Assembly (NCBI GenBank): GCA_930972465.1
Contig: CAKNHF010000033.1
Location: 1 to 32,860, forward strand
Length of the DNA stretch: 32,860 bases
Source of the DNA: an uncultured Lachnospiraceae bacterium
GTDB lineage: Bacteria > Bacillota > Clostridia > Lachnospirales > Lachnospiraceae
Reading direction: 5' to 3'
Positions 8,079-16,988 of this stretch are shown piece after piece. Below the pieces are notes generated by a model. It saw only the letters and a program-made list of their open reading frames with translations. It did not search any database and had not been told where the DNA came from. The stretch's first letter is position 1; every line of letters starts with the position of its first letter. A program made the translations under genes and the position numbers.

Positions 8079-9467
8079 TTACAGTGTAATATGCAGTTCA
8101 TCACATACACTGTTTATTTTGTCAACTAATTCTTCATCTGTCAAGACCGTAACTCTCCCATCTTCATATTCTTTGTCCACCCACTCTTTCATTTTCACTA
8201 CCAGTGGAGAACTTTTATCTACCCGGCGTTCCTCCGGAAGCTTATACCACGCATTGATCCAGTATGCGATCCCGGCCGCTCCGGAAGTGTTGGAAACCGC
8301 CACAAGCGCCGGCCGTCCAAGAAACTTCTCCGTATCGAAAATATTATAGATCTCTTCATTCTTCATCATTCCATCCGCATGGATCCCTGCTCTTGTGACG
8401 TTAAAGTTCCTGCCTACAAATGGTGTGGAAGGCGGAATATGGTAACCGATTTCCTTCTCATAATATTCGGCCAGTTCAGTAATCACCCTGGTATCCATGC
8501 CGTCAAGCGTTCCTCTCAGCTGCGCATATTCAAATACCATCGCCTCAAGCGGAGTATTTCCGGTCCTTTCGCCGATGCCGAACAGAGAGCAGTTCACTCC
8601 GCACGCCCCGTAAAGCCAGGCTGCGGTGGAATTGTTCACCGCTTTATAAAAATCATTATGTCCGTGGAATTCAATCAGCTCGCTCGGAACACCTGCATGC
8701 GTCATGATACCGTAAATAATCCCCGGAACAGAGCGGGGGATTACGGCTCCCGGGTAATTCACCCCATATCCCATTGTATCACACACTCTGATCTTGATCG
8801 GTATCTTATACTCATCCATCAGTTTCATCAGCTCAAGGCAGAACGGAATAACAAAGCCATAGATATCAGAACGGGTAATGTCCTCAAGATGGCATCTCGG
8901 GCGGATTCCCACTTCCAGACATTCCCTAATAACGGACAGATAGTGCTCCAGCGCCTGTCTTCTTGTCATTTTCAGTTTATAGAAAATATGATAATCCGAA
9001 CAGCTGACCAGAATCCCGGTCTCTTTCAGTCCGATTTCACGAACCAGTTCAAAATCTTTTCTGCTGGCCCGTATCCAGCTTGTAACCTCAGGAAAATCAT
9101 AACCTTTTTCAAGGCAGCGGTATACTGCGTCCCTGTCTTTTTTACTGTAGAGGAAAAACTCACTCTGACGAATCTTCCCTTTCGGTCCCCCGAGCCGATG
9201 AAGATAATCATAAATCGTCACGATCTGATCCGTCGTATAGGGCGCCCTTGACTGCTGTCCGTCGCGAAAAGTAGTATCTGTGATCCATATCTCATCCGGC
9301 ATGTTATGCGGGACAATTCTGTCATTAAACGCTATCTTCGGTATCTCGTCATACCGGAACAGGTTCCGGAAGACGTTCGGGGTCTCCACATCTACAAGCG
9401 GGTACATATGTTCTTCCAGCTCCAGAAGATTGGTGTGCCTGTTTAAAAAAACTTTTCTGTCCTCCAT
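8079..9467 (-). CDS. Probable Re-citrate synthase (homocitrate/isopropylmalate synthase-like)
   Basis: A 462-aa DRE-TIM metallolyase. The catalytic motif DTTFRDGQQ is at 64-72, and the HxH metal pair appears as EFHGHND, followed by GERTGNTPLE. It lacks the long C-terminal leucine-binding domain of LeuA. It is separate from the leucine operon and lies directly upstream of gntR and icd. Anaerobic clostridia such as C. kluyveri make citrate with an oxygen-sensitive Re-type synthase from this family, not Si-citrate synthase. The icd context therefore favours oxaloacetate plus acetyl-CoA to citrate. A homocitrate or isopropylmalate synthase role cannot be excluded from sequence. A GGAGGAG site precedes the ATG at 9467. 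Confidence 0.75.
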   Translation of the reverse strand: MEDRKVFLNRHTNLLELEEHMYPLVDVETPNVFRNLFRYDEIPKIAFNDRIVPHNMPDEIWITDTTFRDGQQSRAPYTTDQIVTIYDYLHRLGGPKGKIRQSEFFLYSKKDRDAVYRCLEKGYDFPEVTSWIRASRKDFELVREIGLKETGILVSCSDYHIFYKLKMTRRQALEHYLSVIRECLEVGIRPRCHLEDITRSDIYGFVIPFCLELMKLMDEYKIPIKIRVCDTMGYGVNYPGAVIPRSVPGIIYGIMTHAGVPSELIEFHGHNDFYKAVNNSTAAWLYGACGVNCSLFGIGERTGNTPLEAMVFEYAQLRGTLDGMDTRVITELAEYYEKEIGYHIPPSTPFVGRNFNVTRAGIHADGMMKNEEIYNIFDTEKFLGRPALVAVSNTSGAAGIAYWINAWYKLPEERRVDKSSPLVVKMKEWVDKEYEDGRVTVLTDEELVDKINSVCDELHITL

Positions 9468-9514
9468 CTGATATCGTCTCCTCCTTCTGTAACAAACAAT
9501 CGTATTCTTGTATG

Positions 9515-9543
9515 ATTGTATACATATATACAGTTTTTGTCAA
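9515..9543 (-). promoter_or_regulatory. Promoter of the citrate synthase-gntR-icd operon
   Basis: On the minus strand the -35 is TTGACA (9538-9543), the spacer is 17 nt and the -10 is TACAAT (9515-9520). Transcription should begin near 9508, about 40 nt before the ATG at 9467. Confidence 0.88.
9517..9532. promoter_or_regulatory. Candidate GntR operator overlapping the promoter
   Basis: The inverted repeat TGTATA-CATA-TATACA (9517-9522 and 9527-9532) covers part of the -10 and most of the spacer. GntR/FadR regulators usually bind short AT-rich palindromes of this size, and a gntR gene lies in the operon. Binding is an inference. Confidence 0.5.
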
Positions 9544-9584
9544 TAAATTCTTCCCAAAAGACTCTAATTTCATCGAAAATACAC

Positions 9585-9649
9585 ATAAAAGAAAAAACTG
9601 CAGGGAAGCCGATTTTCAGATTCTGCCTCCCTGCAGTTTTTTCTTTTAT
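9585..9649 (-). terminator. Long hairpin terminator after serA
   Basis: Two perfectly complementary 22-nt arms (9585-9606 and 9628-9649) contain CTGCAGGGA/TCCCTGCAG with A/T flanks, and up to 3 more pairs (one G-T) extend inward. The minus-strand 3' arm ends in a T-rich tract. It starts 9 nt past the serA stop and separates the leuB-serA operon from the next promoter. Confidence 0.9.
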
Positions 9650-9657
9650 CCGTTTAA

Positions 9658-10821
9658 CTATTTTATAACGCGCACCTTGAGAACTCCGTCGATCGCTTTG
9701 AGTTTCTCCACAACTGTATCGTCAACTTTCTTGTCAACGTCCATTACGGTATATGCATATTCTTTTCTGCTCTTGTTTGTCATCAGAAGAATGTTCATAT
9801 CTTCCTGCGCAAGCAGAGATGTAAACTGTCCGAGCATATTCGGAATATTATGATGGAATACAGTGATTCTGTCCTCCTCACCTTTTGCACCCAGAGTGCA
9901 GTCCGGATAGTTTACAGAGTGTGAAATATTGCCGTTCTCAATAAAATCTCTGATCTCATCAACAGCCATTTTCGCGCAGTTGTCTTCCGATTCTTCGGTA
10001 GATGCTCCAAGATGAGGAATCACAATAGCGCCTTTTACCCCTGCGATTTCCGGCGTGGGGAAATCTGTCACATAGCACTTTACAGCTCCGGATACAAGCG
10101 CATCCACCATATCCTCGCTGTTTACAAGTGTATCTCTTGCAAAATTCAGAACGACAACATTTTTCTTCATCAGGCTGATTGCATTTTTGTCAATCATGCC
10201 CTTTGTATCTTCAAGGGCCGGCACATGAATGGTAATATAGTCACATTCTTTGTAGAGCTCATCCACAGTATTCGCATGGTGGATGTTACGGGACAGCTTC
10301 CAGGCTGACTCCACAGACAGATACGGATCATATCCGTATACGTCCATTCCGAGATTTGTTGCTGCGTTTGCAACAAGAACTCCGATCGCACCCAGTCCGA
10401 TAACGCCGAGTTTTTTCCCCTGAAGTTCCGTCCCGGCAAATGCCTTTTTCTTCTTCTCTGTGACTTTGGCGATATCCCCGTCTTCTTCGTGTTCCTGTAC
10501 CCAGTTTATGCCTCCGATAATATCGCGCGCCGCCAGAAGCATACCGGCAATAACAAGCTCTTTTACACCGTTTGCATTGGCCCCCGGAGTATTGAATACT
10601 ACGATTCCATCCTCCGCGCATCTGTCAAGAGGAATATTATTCACCCCGGCACCGGCACGGGCGATTGCCTTCAGATTCGGTCCGAATTCCATATCGTGCA
10701 TCTTGGCGCTGCGCACAAGAATAATATCCGCATCTCCGGCATCCTCTGTCTTCACATAATTTTCATCCAAACGCTCCAGTCCGACATGGGAGATTGGATT
10801 CAGGCAATGATATTTATACAT
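9658..10821 (-). CDS. serA: D-3-phosphoglycerate dehydrogenase
   Basis: SerA catalyses the first step of serine synthesis, oxidising 3-phosphoglycerate with NAD. The 387-aa product has the Rossmann loop LGVIGLGAIG, the catalytic-Arg block NFARDTLVNSEDM and the catalytic-His block IPHLGASTEESEDN. A C-terminal ACT domain (about residues 315-387) is the usual serine-sensing module, so allosteric inhibition is plausible. I start at the ATG at 10821 (MYKYHCLNPI). GAGGAG lies 10 nt upstream inside serC and the serC stop is 1 nt away, so they are coupled. The open frame runs 7 codons further, but those lie in serC. It is the last gene of the long operon. Confidence 0.95.
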   Translation of the reverse strand: MYKYHCLNPISHVGLERLDENYVKTEDAGDADIILVRSAKMHDMEFGPNLKAIARAGAGVNNIPLDRCAEDGIVVFNTPGANANGVKELVIAGMLLAARDIIGGINWVQEHEEDGDIAKVTEKKKKAFAGTELQGKKLGVIGLGAIGVLVANAATNLGMDVYGYDPYLSVESAWKLSRNIHHANTVDELYKECDYITIHVPALEDTKGMIDKNAISLMKKNVVVLNFARDTLVNSEDMVDALVSGAVKCYVTDFPTPEIAGVKGAIVIPHLGASTEESEDNCAKMAVDEIRDFIENGNISHSVNYPDCTLGAKGEEDRITVFHHNIPNMLGQFTSLLAQEDMNILLMTNKSRKEYAYTVMDVDKKVDDTVVEKLKAIDGVLKVRVIK

Positions 10822-10822
10822 T

Positions 10823-11905
10823 TTACAGATTCTCCTCTTCAAATTTCTTCATGAATTCCACGAGCGCCACAACTCCTTCGTAGGGCATTGCATTATAAAT
10901 GCTTGCTCGCATGCCTCCCACTGTCCTGTGTCCTTTCAGGTTCTCAAGCCCAGCTTCTTTCGCTTCCTTTACAAATTTCGCATCCAGGTCTGCATTCCCC
11001 GTAATGAAAGGCACATTCATAAGTGAGCGGTCCTCTTTTACTACAGTGCCTTTGAAAAGCCTGCTCTGATCAAGGAAATCGTAGAGAACTTTCGCTTTCT
11101 TCTCATTTCTCTCCTTCATGGCCTCCAGACCGCCCATTGATTTGATCCATTTGAATACCTTGCCGCAGATATAGATTCCGTATGCCGGCGGTGTATTGTA
11201 AAGTGATTTCGCATCCGCATGCGTTTTATATGTAAGCATGGTCGGTGTTCCCGGAAGGACATCTTCCGTGATCAGATCTTCCCGTATGATTACGATTACG
11301 ACGCCGGCCGGACCGATGTTCTTCTGAACTCCGCCATAGATCACACCGTATTTTGCCACATCGACAGGCTCTGAAAGAAAACAGGAGGATACGTCGGCAA
11401 CAAGTGTCTTTCCTTTTGTATTCGGAAGTTTTTTAAATTTCGTTCCATAGATCGTATTATTTTCACAGATATAGACATAATCCGCATCCTCTGAAACAGG
11501 CAGATCCGAGCAGTCCGGAATATACGAAAAGGTCTTGTCTTCCGAAGAAGCGATTCTGTTTACTTTTCCATATTTTTCAGCTTCTTTTGCAGCTTTTTTG
11601 GCCCACTGACCTGTGATGATATAGTCCGCGACACGATTTTTCATAAGGTTCATGGGGATCATTGCAAACTGCTGTGAAGCACCGCCCTGAAGAAAGAGCA
11701 CCTTATAATTGTCAGGTATTCCCATCAGATCTCTGATATCCTGCTCCGCTTCGGTTATAATCTGCTCAAACGCTTTTGAGCGATGGCTCATCTCCATAAC
11801 CGACATGCCGGTTCCGCGGTAATCCAGCATCTCATCCGCTGCCTCTCTCAGCACTTCTTCGGGCAGAACTGCCGGTCCTGCCGAAAAATTATACACTCTG
11901 CTCAT
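10823..11905 (-). CDS. serC: Phosphoserine aminotransferase
   Basis: This 360-aa class V PLP aminotransferase converts 3-phosphohydroxypyruvate and glutamate to phosphoserine. It begins VYNFSAGPAVLP, the SerC signature. The PLP-lysine region is YGGVQKNIGPAG, and HRTVGGMRASIYNA near the C-terminus is also conserved. Length is normal. GGGAGG in the last codons of ilvB precedes the ATG by 8 nt, leaving a 1-nt intergenic gap. It follows branched-chain genes instead of the more usual serA-first order. No serB-type phosphatase is seen in the window. Confidence 0.96.
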   Translation of the reverse strand: MSRVYNFSAGPAVLPEEVLREAADEMLDYRGTGMSVMEMSHRSKAFEQIITEAEQDIRDLMGIPDNYKVLFLQGGASQQFAMIPMNLMKNRVADYIITGQWAKKAAKEAEKYGKVNRIASSEDKTFSYIPDCSDLPVSEDADYVYICENNTIYGTKFKKLPNTKGKTLVADVSSCFLSEPVDVAKYGVIYGGVQKNIGPAGVVIVIIREDLITEDVLPGTPTMLTYKTHADAKSLYNTPPAYGIYICGKVFKWIKSMGGLEAMKERNEKKAKVLYDFLDQSRLFKGTVVKEDRSLMNVPFITGNADLDAKFVKEAKEAGLENLKGHRTVGGMRASIYNAMPYEGVVALVEFMKKFEEENL

Positions 11906-11906
11906 T

Positions 11907-13598
11907 TTAGTTACCTCCCTTTTTCTTTTTCATGTCATCCTCATCAAACGCATCGCTGATCGCAGTTCCCGGTGCCACCATGGGCCATACTTTATCATCA
12001 CTGTCAATCTGACAGTCAATAACAACCGGACGTCCCATGCCGAGAGCATCTGCGAATGCTTTTCTGAACTGTTCCTGTGTCTCTGCACGTATTCCGACTG
12101 CGCCCATAGACTCGGCAAGCTTCACGAAATCCACTGCGTCTCTGAGAACAGTAGCTGAATATCTTTCATCGTAGAACAGATCCTGCCACTGACGTACCAT
12201 TCCGAGCACATGGTTATTGACTACCACTTCTATGATCGGAATATTGTGACGGACTGCTGTCGCAATCTCGTTCATGTTCATACGGAAGCAGCCATCCCCC
12301 GCAATATTGACAACCGTTTTGTCCGGGCATCCTGTCTTTGCTCCAAGAGCCGCCCCCAGTCCGTATCCCATCGTTCCCAGTCCGCCTGAGGTAAGCAGAG
12401 TCCTGGGTTTTGTATATTTGTAGTACTGCGCCGCCCACATCTGATGCTGACCGACTTCCGTCACAATCAGAGCGTCTCCCTGTGTCTGGCGGTAGATCTC
12501 TTCTACAATAAACGGTCCTGTCAGAGCGTCCGGATGATATTTCAGAGGGTATTTTTTCTTATACTCTCCCACTTTTTCCAGCCATTCGTGATGATCCTGC
12601 CTTGTAAGCCTGCTGTTTACCTTTTTCAGTGCAGCTTTGAGATCACCGACAACCTGTGCATCGATTATTACATTTTTATTGATCTCCGCCGGATCGATAT
12701 CAAACTGAAGAATCTTCGCATTTTTGGCAAAAGTCTCCGTATTTCCCGTCACTCTGTCGCTGAACCTTGCCCCGAAAACAATCAGGAGATCGCATTCGCT
12801 GACTCCGTAGTTGGAGGCTTTGGTTCCATGCATCCCAAGCATGCCCGTATAACGTGGATCCGTGCCCGGGAAAGCTCCTTTTCCCATCAGAGAATCCGTA
12901 ACCGGAGCATCAACGAGATCGACAAAACGCATCAGGTCTTCGTTCGCTCCCGAGAGTACCGCACCACCTCCTACAAAAACAAAAGGCTTTCTGGCTTTCT
13001 CTATAAGCTCCACAGCACGGCTAATCTCCTCTTCACTGATAAAAGAGTCCGGTTCGGCCTGCTTTCCCGGTTCCTCGGGAATATACTCTGTGACGTTTGA
13101 AGTGACATCCTTCGGTATATCGATCAAAACCGGGCCGGGCCTTCCGCTTTTTGCAATACGGAAAGCCTTGCGGATCGTATCAGCCAGCTTTTTTACATCT
13201 TTTACAATAAAACTATATTTCGTAATCGGCATTGTAATGCCCGTAATGTCAATTTCCTGGAAACTGTCTTTTCCCAGAAGCGGCACTCCTACATTGCAGG
13301 TAATAGCCACAATGGGAATTGAATCCATATATGCCGTTGCGATTCCGGTCACAAGATTTGTAGCTCCCGGTCCGCTCGTAGCCAGGCATACTCCTACTTT
13401 TCCGGTGGCGCGGGCATAACCGTCCGCCGCATGAGATGCCCCCTGTTCATGGGAAGTCAGAATATGACGGATCTCACTGCGGTGTTTGTACAATTCATCA
13501 TATACATTCAGAATCGCTCCGCCCGGATATCCGAAAACTGTATCAACCCCCTGTTCTTTCAAGCACTCTATTACAATCTCCGCTCCATTTAACTGCAT
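11907..13598 (-). CDS. ilvB: Acetolactate synthase, large (catalytic) subunit
   Basis: This 563-aa TPP enzyme condenses pyruvate to acetolactate for valine/leucine, or pyruvate plus 2-oxobutyrate for isoleucine. The TPP-activating Glu is E51 in SHEQGA. FGARFSDRVTGN lies in the central FAD-type domain. The TPP/Mg motif is GDGCFRMNMNEIATA in the C-terminal third. The length fits anabolic IlvB, not catabolic AlsS. AGGAGG precedes the ATG. The usual small regulatory subunit gene ilvN does not follow; serC does, 1 nt later. A regulatory subunit must be encoded elsewhere or be absent. The first gene pair, ilvD-ilvB, is separated by 20 nt. Confidence 0.95.
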   Translation of the reverse strand: MQLNGAEIVIECLKEQGVDTVFGYPGGAILNVYDELYKHRSEIRHILTSHEQGASHAADGYARATGKVGVCLATSGPGATNLVTGIATAYMDSIPIVAITCNVGVPLLGKDSFQEIDITGITMPITKYSFIVKDVKKLADTIRKAFRIAKSGRPGPVLIDIPKDVTSNVTEYIPEEPGKQAEPDSFISEEEISRAVELIEKARKPFVFVGGGAVLSGANEDLMRFVDLVDAPVTDSLMGKGAFPGTDPRYTGMLGMHGTKASNYGVSECDLLIVFGARFSDRVTGNTETFAKNAKILQFDIDPAEINKNVIIDAQVVGDLKAALKKVNSRLTRQDHHEWLEKVGEYKKKYPLKYHPDALTGPFIVEEIYRQTQGDALIVTEVGQHQMWAAQYYKYTKPRTLLTSGGLGTMGYGLGAALGAKTGCPDKTVVNIAGDGCFRMNMNEIATAVRHNIPIIEVVVNNHVLGMVRQWQDLFYDERYSATVLRDAVDFVKLAESMGAVGIRAETQEQFRKAFADALGMGRPVVIDCQIDSDDKVWPMVAPGTAISDAFDEDDMKKKKGGN

Positions 13599-13618
13599 GG
13601 CGCATTCCTCCTGGTTAT

Positions 13619-15295
13619 TTACTGGTTATTCTTTGGTATCTCAAGAATCGCACCACGGTTTCCCGAAGTCACCATGGCTGCGTATCTTGCCAGATATCCG
13701 GTCTTTACTTTCGGTTCTCTTGGCTGCCATTTTGCTTTTCTCTCAGCCATTTCCTCATCAGATATATCCAATTCCAGTTTCAGTTCCGGAATATTGATCT
13801 TGATGATATCCCCCTCTTCAACAAGAGCAATGGGGCCTCCCACAGCTGCTTCCGGAGACACATGTCCTATTGAGGCTCCCCTTGAGGCGCCGCTGAATCT
13901 TCCATCGGTAATAAGCGCGACCGAAGATCCGAGCCCATATCCGGCAATAGCCGAGGTGGGATTCAGCATTTCTCTCATTCCGGGGCCGCCTTTCGGTCCC
14001 TCGTAACGGATAACGATCACATCGCCGGGATTGATTTTCCCGCTCTTGATCGCTTCCGTCGCTTCCTCGTCGCTCTCAAAGATGCGTGCAGGTCCTTCAT
14101 GTACAAGCATCTCGTCACATACCGCAGAACGTTTCACAACACTGCCGTCCGGAGCAAGATTTCCTTTCAGTACCGCCAGTCCTCCTGTTTCAGAGTACGG
14201 ATTATCGATCGGACGGATTACCTCAGGATTCTTGTTCTCACATCCGGCTATGTTCTCACCGATCGTCTTTCCGGTAACCGTCATGCAGTCTGTATGAAGA
14301 AGTCCCTTCTTGTTCAGCTCATTCATCACCGCGTAAACACCGCCGGCTTCATTCAGATCTTCAATATAAGTATGACCAGCCGGAGCAAGGTGACAGAGAT
14401 TCGGGGTTTTCTCACTGATTGTATTTGCAAAATCTATTTCAAAATCCATTCCTATCTCATGGGCAATAGCCGGGAGATGAAGCATACTGTTCGTTGAACA
14501 GCCGAGAGCCATATCCACAGTCAAAGCATTGAGTATCGCATCTTCCGTCATAATATCCCTTGGGCGGATATTCTTTCTCACAAGTTCCATAACCTGCATT
14601 CCGGCATGCTTTGCGAGCTGGATTCTTGCAGAATATACCGCAGGAATGGTCCCGTTTCCTCTGAGTCCCATTCCCAGCGCCTCTGTCAGACAGTTCATGC
14701 TGTTTGCCGTATACATACCCGAACAGGATCCGCATGTGGGGCATGCCTTGCTCTCAAATTCGCAGAGATCTTCATCGGTAATTTTTCCCGCAGCGTGAGC
14801 TCCAACGGCCTCAAACATGCTGGAGAGACTGGTCTTGTCTCCTTTTACATGCCCGGCCAGCATCGGACCTCCGCTGACAAATATTGTCGGAATATTCACT
14901 CTTGCCGCCGCCATCAGAAGTCCAGGTACATTTTTATCGCAATTCGGTATCATAACAAGTCCGTCAAACTGATGGGCCATTGCGAGAGCCTCTGTAGAAT
15001 CCGCAATCAGATCCCTGGTCACAAGAGAATATTTCATACCGATATGTCCCATTGCAATTCCATCACATACCGCAATCGCCGGGACCACGATCGGTGTGCC
15101 GCCGGCCATGGCAACCCCCATCTTGACTGCCTCGGTAATTTTGTCCAGATTCATATGTCCGGGTACAATCTCATTGTAGGAACTGACTACTCCGATCAGA
15201 GGTCTGTCCAGCTCTTCCTCTGTCATTCCAAGAGCATTAAACAGGGAACGGTGGGGCGCCTGCTGTACTCCTTTTTTTACTGTATCACTTCTCAT
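13619..15295 (-). CDS. ilvD: Dihydroxy-acid dehydratase (Fe-S enzyme)
   Basis: This 558-aa enzyme dehydrates 2,3-dihydroxy-isovalerate or -methylvalerate to the 2-oxo acids of valine and isoleucine. Visible Fe-S and active-site residues are C119 in [10 protein letters not shown] (K121 is the usual carbamylated Lys) and the CPTCGSCSG block with C185, C188 and C191. The late [10 protein letters not shown] block is also present. The N-terminal NEIVPGH has Gly where [2Fe-2S] IlvD proteins carry their first cluster Cys. That suggests the oxygen-sensitive [4Fe-4S]-type cluster, an inference. The gene lies 26 nt after leuB and 20 nt before ilvB. Confidence 0.96.
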   Translation of the reverse strand: MRSDTVKKGVQQAPHRSLFNALGMTEEELDRPLIGVVSSYNEIVPGHMNLDKITEAVKMGVAMAGGTPIVVPAIAVCDGIAMGHIGMKYSLVTRDLIADSTEALAMAHQFDGLVMIPNCDKNVPGLLMAAARVNIPTIFVSGGPMLAGHVKGDKTSLSSMFEAVGAHAAGKITDEDLCEFESKACPTCGSCSGMYTANSMNCLTEALGMGLRGNGTIPAVYSARIQLAKHAGMQVMELVRKNIRPRDIMTEDAILNALTVDMALGCSTNSMLHLPAIAHEIGMDFEIDFANTISEKTPNLCHLAPAGHTYIEDLNEAGGVYAVMNELNKKGLLHTDCMTVTGKTIGENIAGCENKNPEVIRPIDNPYSETGGLAVLKGNLAPDGSVVKRSAVCDEMLVHEGPARIFESDEEATEAIKSGKINPGDVIVIRYEGPKGGPGMREMLNPTSAIAGYGLGSSVALITDGRFSGASRGASIGHVSPEAAVGGPIALVEEGDIIKINIPELKLELDISDEEMAERKAKWQPREPKVKTGYLARYAAMVTSGNRGAILEIPKNNQ

Positions 15296-15321
15296 CCTTA
15301 TCTCCTCACTTTCTGTCTGAT

Positions 15322-16407
15322 CTACATTATATATGAACAGATCCTGTCCCCCATCTCCCTGGTACCGATCTGTCTTTTCCCTTCTGACATAATATCAATC
15401 GTGCGGTAACCGTCCCGAAGAACATCCGCAACTGCTTTCTCTATGGCATCCGCTTCCCTGTCAAGGTCAAAGGAGTATCTGAGCATCATCGCCGCTGACA
15501 GAATTGTCGCAATCGGATTTGCGATTCCCTTACCTGCGATATCCGGTGCAGAACCTCCGCTCGGTTCATACAGACCGAATTTTGTCTCATTCAGACTGGC
15601 GGAAGCAAGCATTCCGATTGACCCTGTAACCATGCTTGCTTCATCTGACAGAATATCTCCAAACATATTCTCTGTAAGAACAACGTCAAACTGAGCCGGA
15701 TCTTTTACAAGCTGCATCGCACAGTTATCAACAAGCATATGCTCCAATTCAACTTCCGGATAATCTGCAGCAGTCTCTTCCACAATCTTTCTCCATAGTC
15801 TGGAAGAATCAAGCACATTCGCCTTATCAACGCTGGTAACCTTTTTTCTGCGCTTCATGGCGATATCAAACGCTCTTACTGCGATTCTCCGGATCTCATT
15901 TTCATTATATGTAAGTTCATCTTTCGCAGTAAGGACGCCGTCTATCATTTCGGTGCTTCTTGCGCCGAAGTAGAGTCCTCCCGTCAGTTCGCGCATGATC
16001 ATCATATCAAAACCTCTGTCAGCGATCTCTTCTTTTAACGGGCAGGCTCCTTTCAGTTCCTCATAAAGGACAGCCGGTCTCAGATTTGCAAAAAGATTCA
16101 GGCCTTTTCTGAGAGCAAGCAGTCCGGCCTCCGGCCGTTTCGACGGCTCAAGCTGATACCAGGGGGAGGTTTTTGCATCTCCTCCGATAGATCCCATGAG
16201 TACGGCATCGCTTTCTTTCGCCAGTTTCAGAGTCTCGTCAGTAAGCGGGACTCCGTATTCGTCAATCGATGCGCCTCCCATCAGAAGCTGTGTATAGGAA
16301 AGGGAATGTCCGTATACTTCAGCGACCTTATTCAGAACTTTCAGTGCCTCATCAACGATCTCCGGTCCGATCCCATCCCCTTTTATAACTCCGATCTTCA
16401 TCTCCAT
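15322..16407 (-). CDS. leuB: 3-isopropylmalate dehydrogenase
   Basis: This 361-aa NAD-dependent decarboxylating dehydrogenase acts in leucine synthesis. It begins [15 protein letters not shown]. It shows [11 protein letters not shown] (substrate loop), [14 protein letters not shown], the metal-binding [14 protein letters not shown] and [18 protein letters not shown] (NAD site). I use the ATG at 16407, with AAGGA 9 nt upstream; the ATG at 16401 has no properly spaced site. It is the first gene of the leuB-ilvD-ilvB-serC-serA unit, about 30 nt from a good promoter. leuA and leuCD are not in the window. Confidence 0.95.
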   Translation of the reverse strand: MEMKIGVIKGDGIGPEIVDEALKVLNKVAEVYGHSLSYTQLLMGGASIDEYGVPLTDETLKLAKESDAVLMGSIGGDAKTSPWYQLEPSKRPEAGLLALRKGLNLFANLRPAVLYEELKGACPLKEEIADRGFDMMIMRELTGGLYFGARSTEMIDGVLTAKDELTYNENEIRRIAVRAFDIAMKRRKKVTSVDKANVLDSSRLWRKIVEETAADYPEVELEHMLVDNCAMQLVKDPAQFDVVLTENMFGDILSDEASMVTGSIGMLASASLNETKFGLYEPSGGSAPDIAGKGIANPIATILSAAMMLRYSFDLDREADAIEKAVADVLRDGYRTIDIMSEGKRQIGTREMGDRICSYIM

Positions 16408-16432
16408 ATCAATTCATCCTTCCAATGCAAAA

Positions 16433-16466
16433 ATACTATTTTTAATCATACCTCATTTTATAGTAT
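16433..16466. promoter_or_regulatory. Inverted repeat across the leuB promoter (candidate operator)
   Basis: ATACTAT (16433-16439) and its exact complement ATAGTAT (16460-16466) flank the -10 hexamer with 20 nt between. The position would suit repressor binding. No regulator is identified. Confidence 0.35.
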
Positions 16467-16473
16467 CTTTCAA
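16445..16473 (-). promoter_or_regulatory. leuB operon promoter
   Basis: On the minus strand the -35 is TTGAAA (16468-16473), the spacer is 17 nt and the -10 is TATGAT (16445-16450). Predicted start near 16438 leaves a leader of only about 31 nt. There is no room for a T-box or leader-peptide attenuator. Confidence 0.8.
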
Positions 16474-16530
16474 GTAGTTAAGGCTAAAAAATAGAGGGCA
16501 CTCTGATTCTTTGTTGTCCCGCTGAAGCTG

Positions 16531-16564
16531 AAAAACAAAACCGGAGGGATCCTTATCCCTCCGG
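16531..16564 (-). terminator. Rho-independent terminator after yajC
   Basis: A perfect 10-bp stem (16541-16550 with 16555-16564) with a 4-nt loop is followed on the minus strand by TTTTGTTTTT (16540-16531). It lies 19 nt after the yajC stop and isolates yajC from the leuB promoter. Confidence 0.93.
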
Positions 16565-16583
16565 TCCGAAATCGTCTGAAAAA

Positions 16584-16859
16584 CTATTCTGCGTTCGGTT
16601 TTTCTATCTGTGCAATCGCTGATTTCTGCATCGGTATACGGCAGTTTTTATTATTGCCGAATTCAACGATCACATCGTCATCTGTAATATCAATGATAAC
16701 ACCGTAAAAACCGCTTGTCGTCAATGCCGTATCTCCCACTTCCATCGTCGCAAGCATGGCCTGCACTCTCTTCTGCTCCTTTTTCTGCGGGCGCATCAGC
16801 AGGAACCACATACCGCCGATAACAACGGCATAAAGCACGATTATGCCTATCATATCCAT
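16584..16859 (-). CDS. yajC: Preprotein translocase accessory subunit YajC
   Basis: The product is 91 aa. It has one N-terminal membrane helix (about residues 3-22, IGIIVLYAVVIGGMWFLLM), then the invariant RPQKKEQKR and the small soluble domain with VGDTALTTSGFYGVI. YajC associates with SecDF at the Sec translocon. Its pairing with tgt just upstream is a widespread gene order. A strong AGGAGG precedes the ATG, and the gene has its own promoter and terminator. No secD or secF follows. Confidence 0.94.
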   Translation of the reverse strand: MDMIGIIVLYAVVIGGMWFLLMRPQKKEQKRVQAMLATMEVGDTALTTSGFYGVIIDITDDDVIVEFGNNKNCRIPMQKSAIAQIEKPNAE

Positions 16860-16900
16860 ATTGTATATCCTCCTAACTCCTTATGTTACACAATAAGATT

Positions 16901-16929
16901 ACTATACACAATATTTCCAGATACTTCAA
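16901..16929 (-). promoter_or_regulatory. yajC promoter
   Basis: On the minus strand the -35 is TTGAAG (16924-16929), the spacer is 17 nt and the -10 is TATAGT (16901-16906). It lies in the 129-nt gap between tgt and yajC, about 40 nt before the ATG. Confidence 0.75.
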
Positions 16930-16988
16930 GCCTTTTTGAAAATTTTAGCACTGTAAAAGCCGCTATTTTCCTGCGTGAACAATCTCTG

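Noticed and set aside
8379-9251. 290-codon plus-strand frame antisense to the citrate synthase gene
   Set aside because: The opposite strand encodes a full conserved enzyme; this frame shows no family motif and no Shine-Dalgarno site.
16408-16530. T-box or leader-peptide attenuator upstream of leuB
   Set aside because: The promoter leaves only about 31 nt before the ATG; there is no T-box sequence, specifier loop or Leu-rich leader frame.
16474-16530. Second terminator between yajC and leuB
   Set aside because: GGGCA and TGTCCC can pair only with a bulge and a long loop; the strong terminator at 16531-16564 already explains termination.
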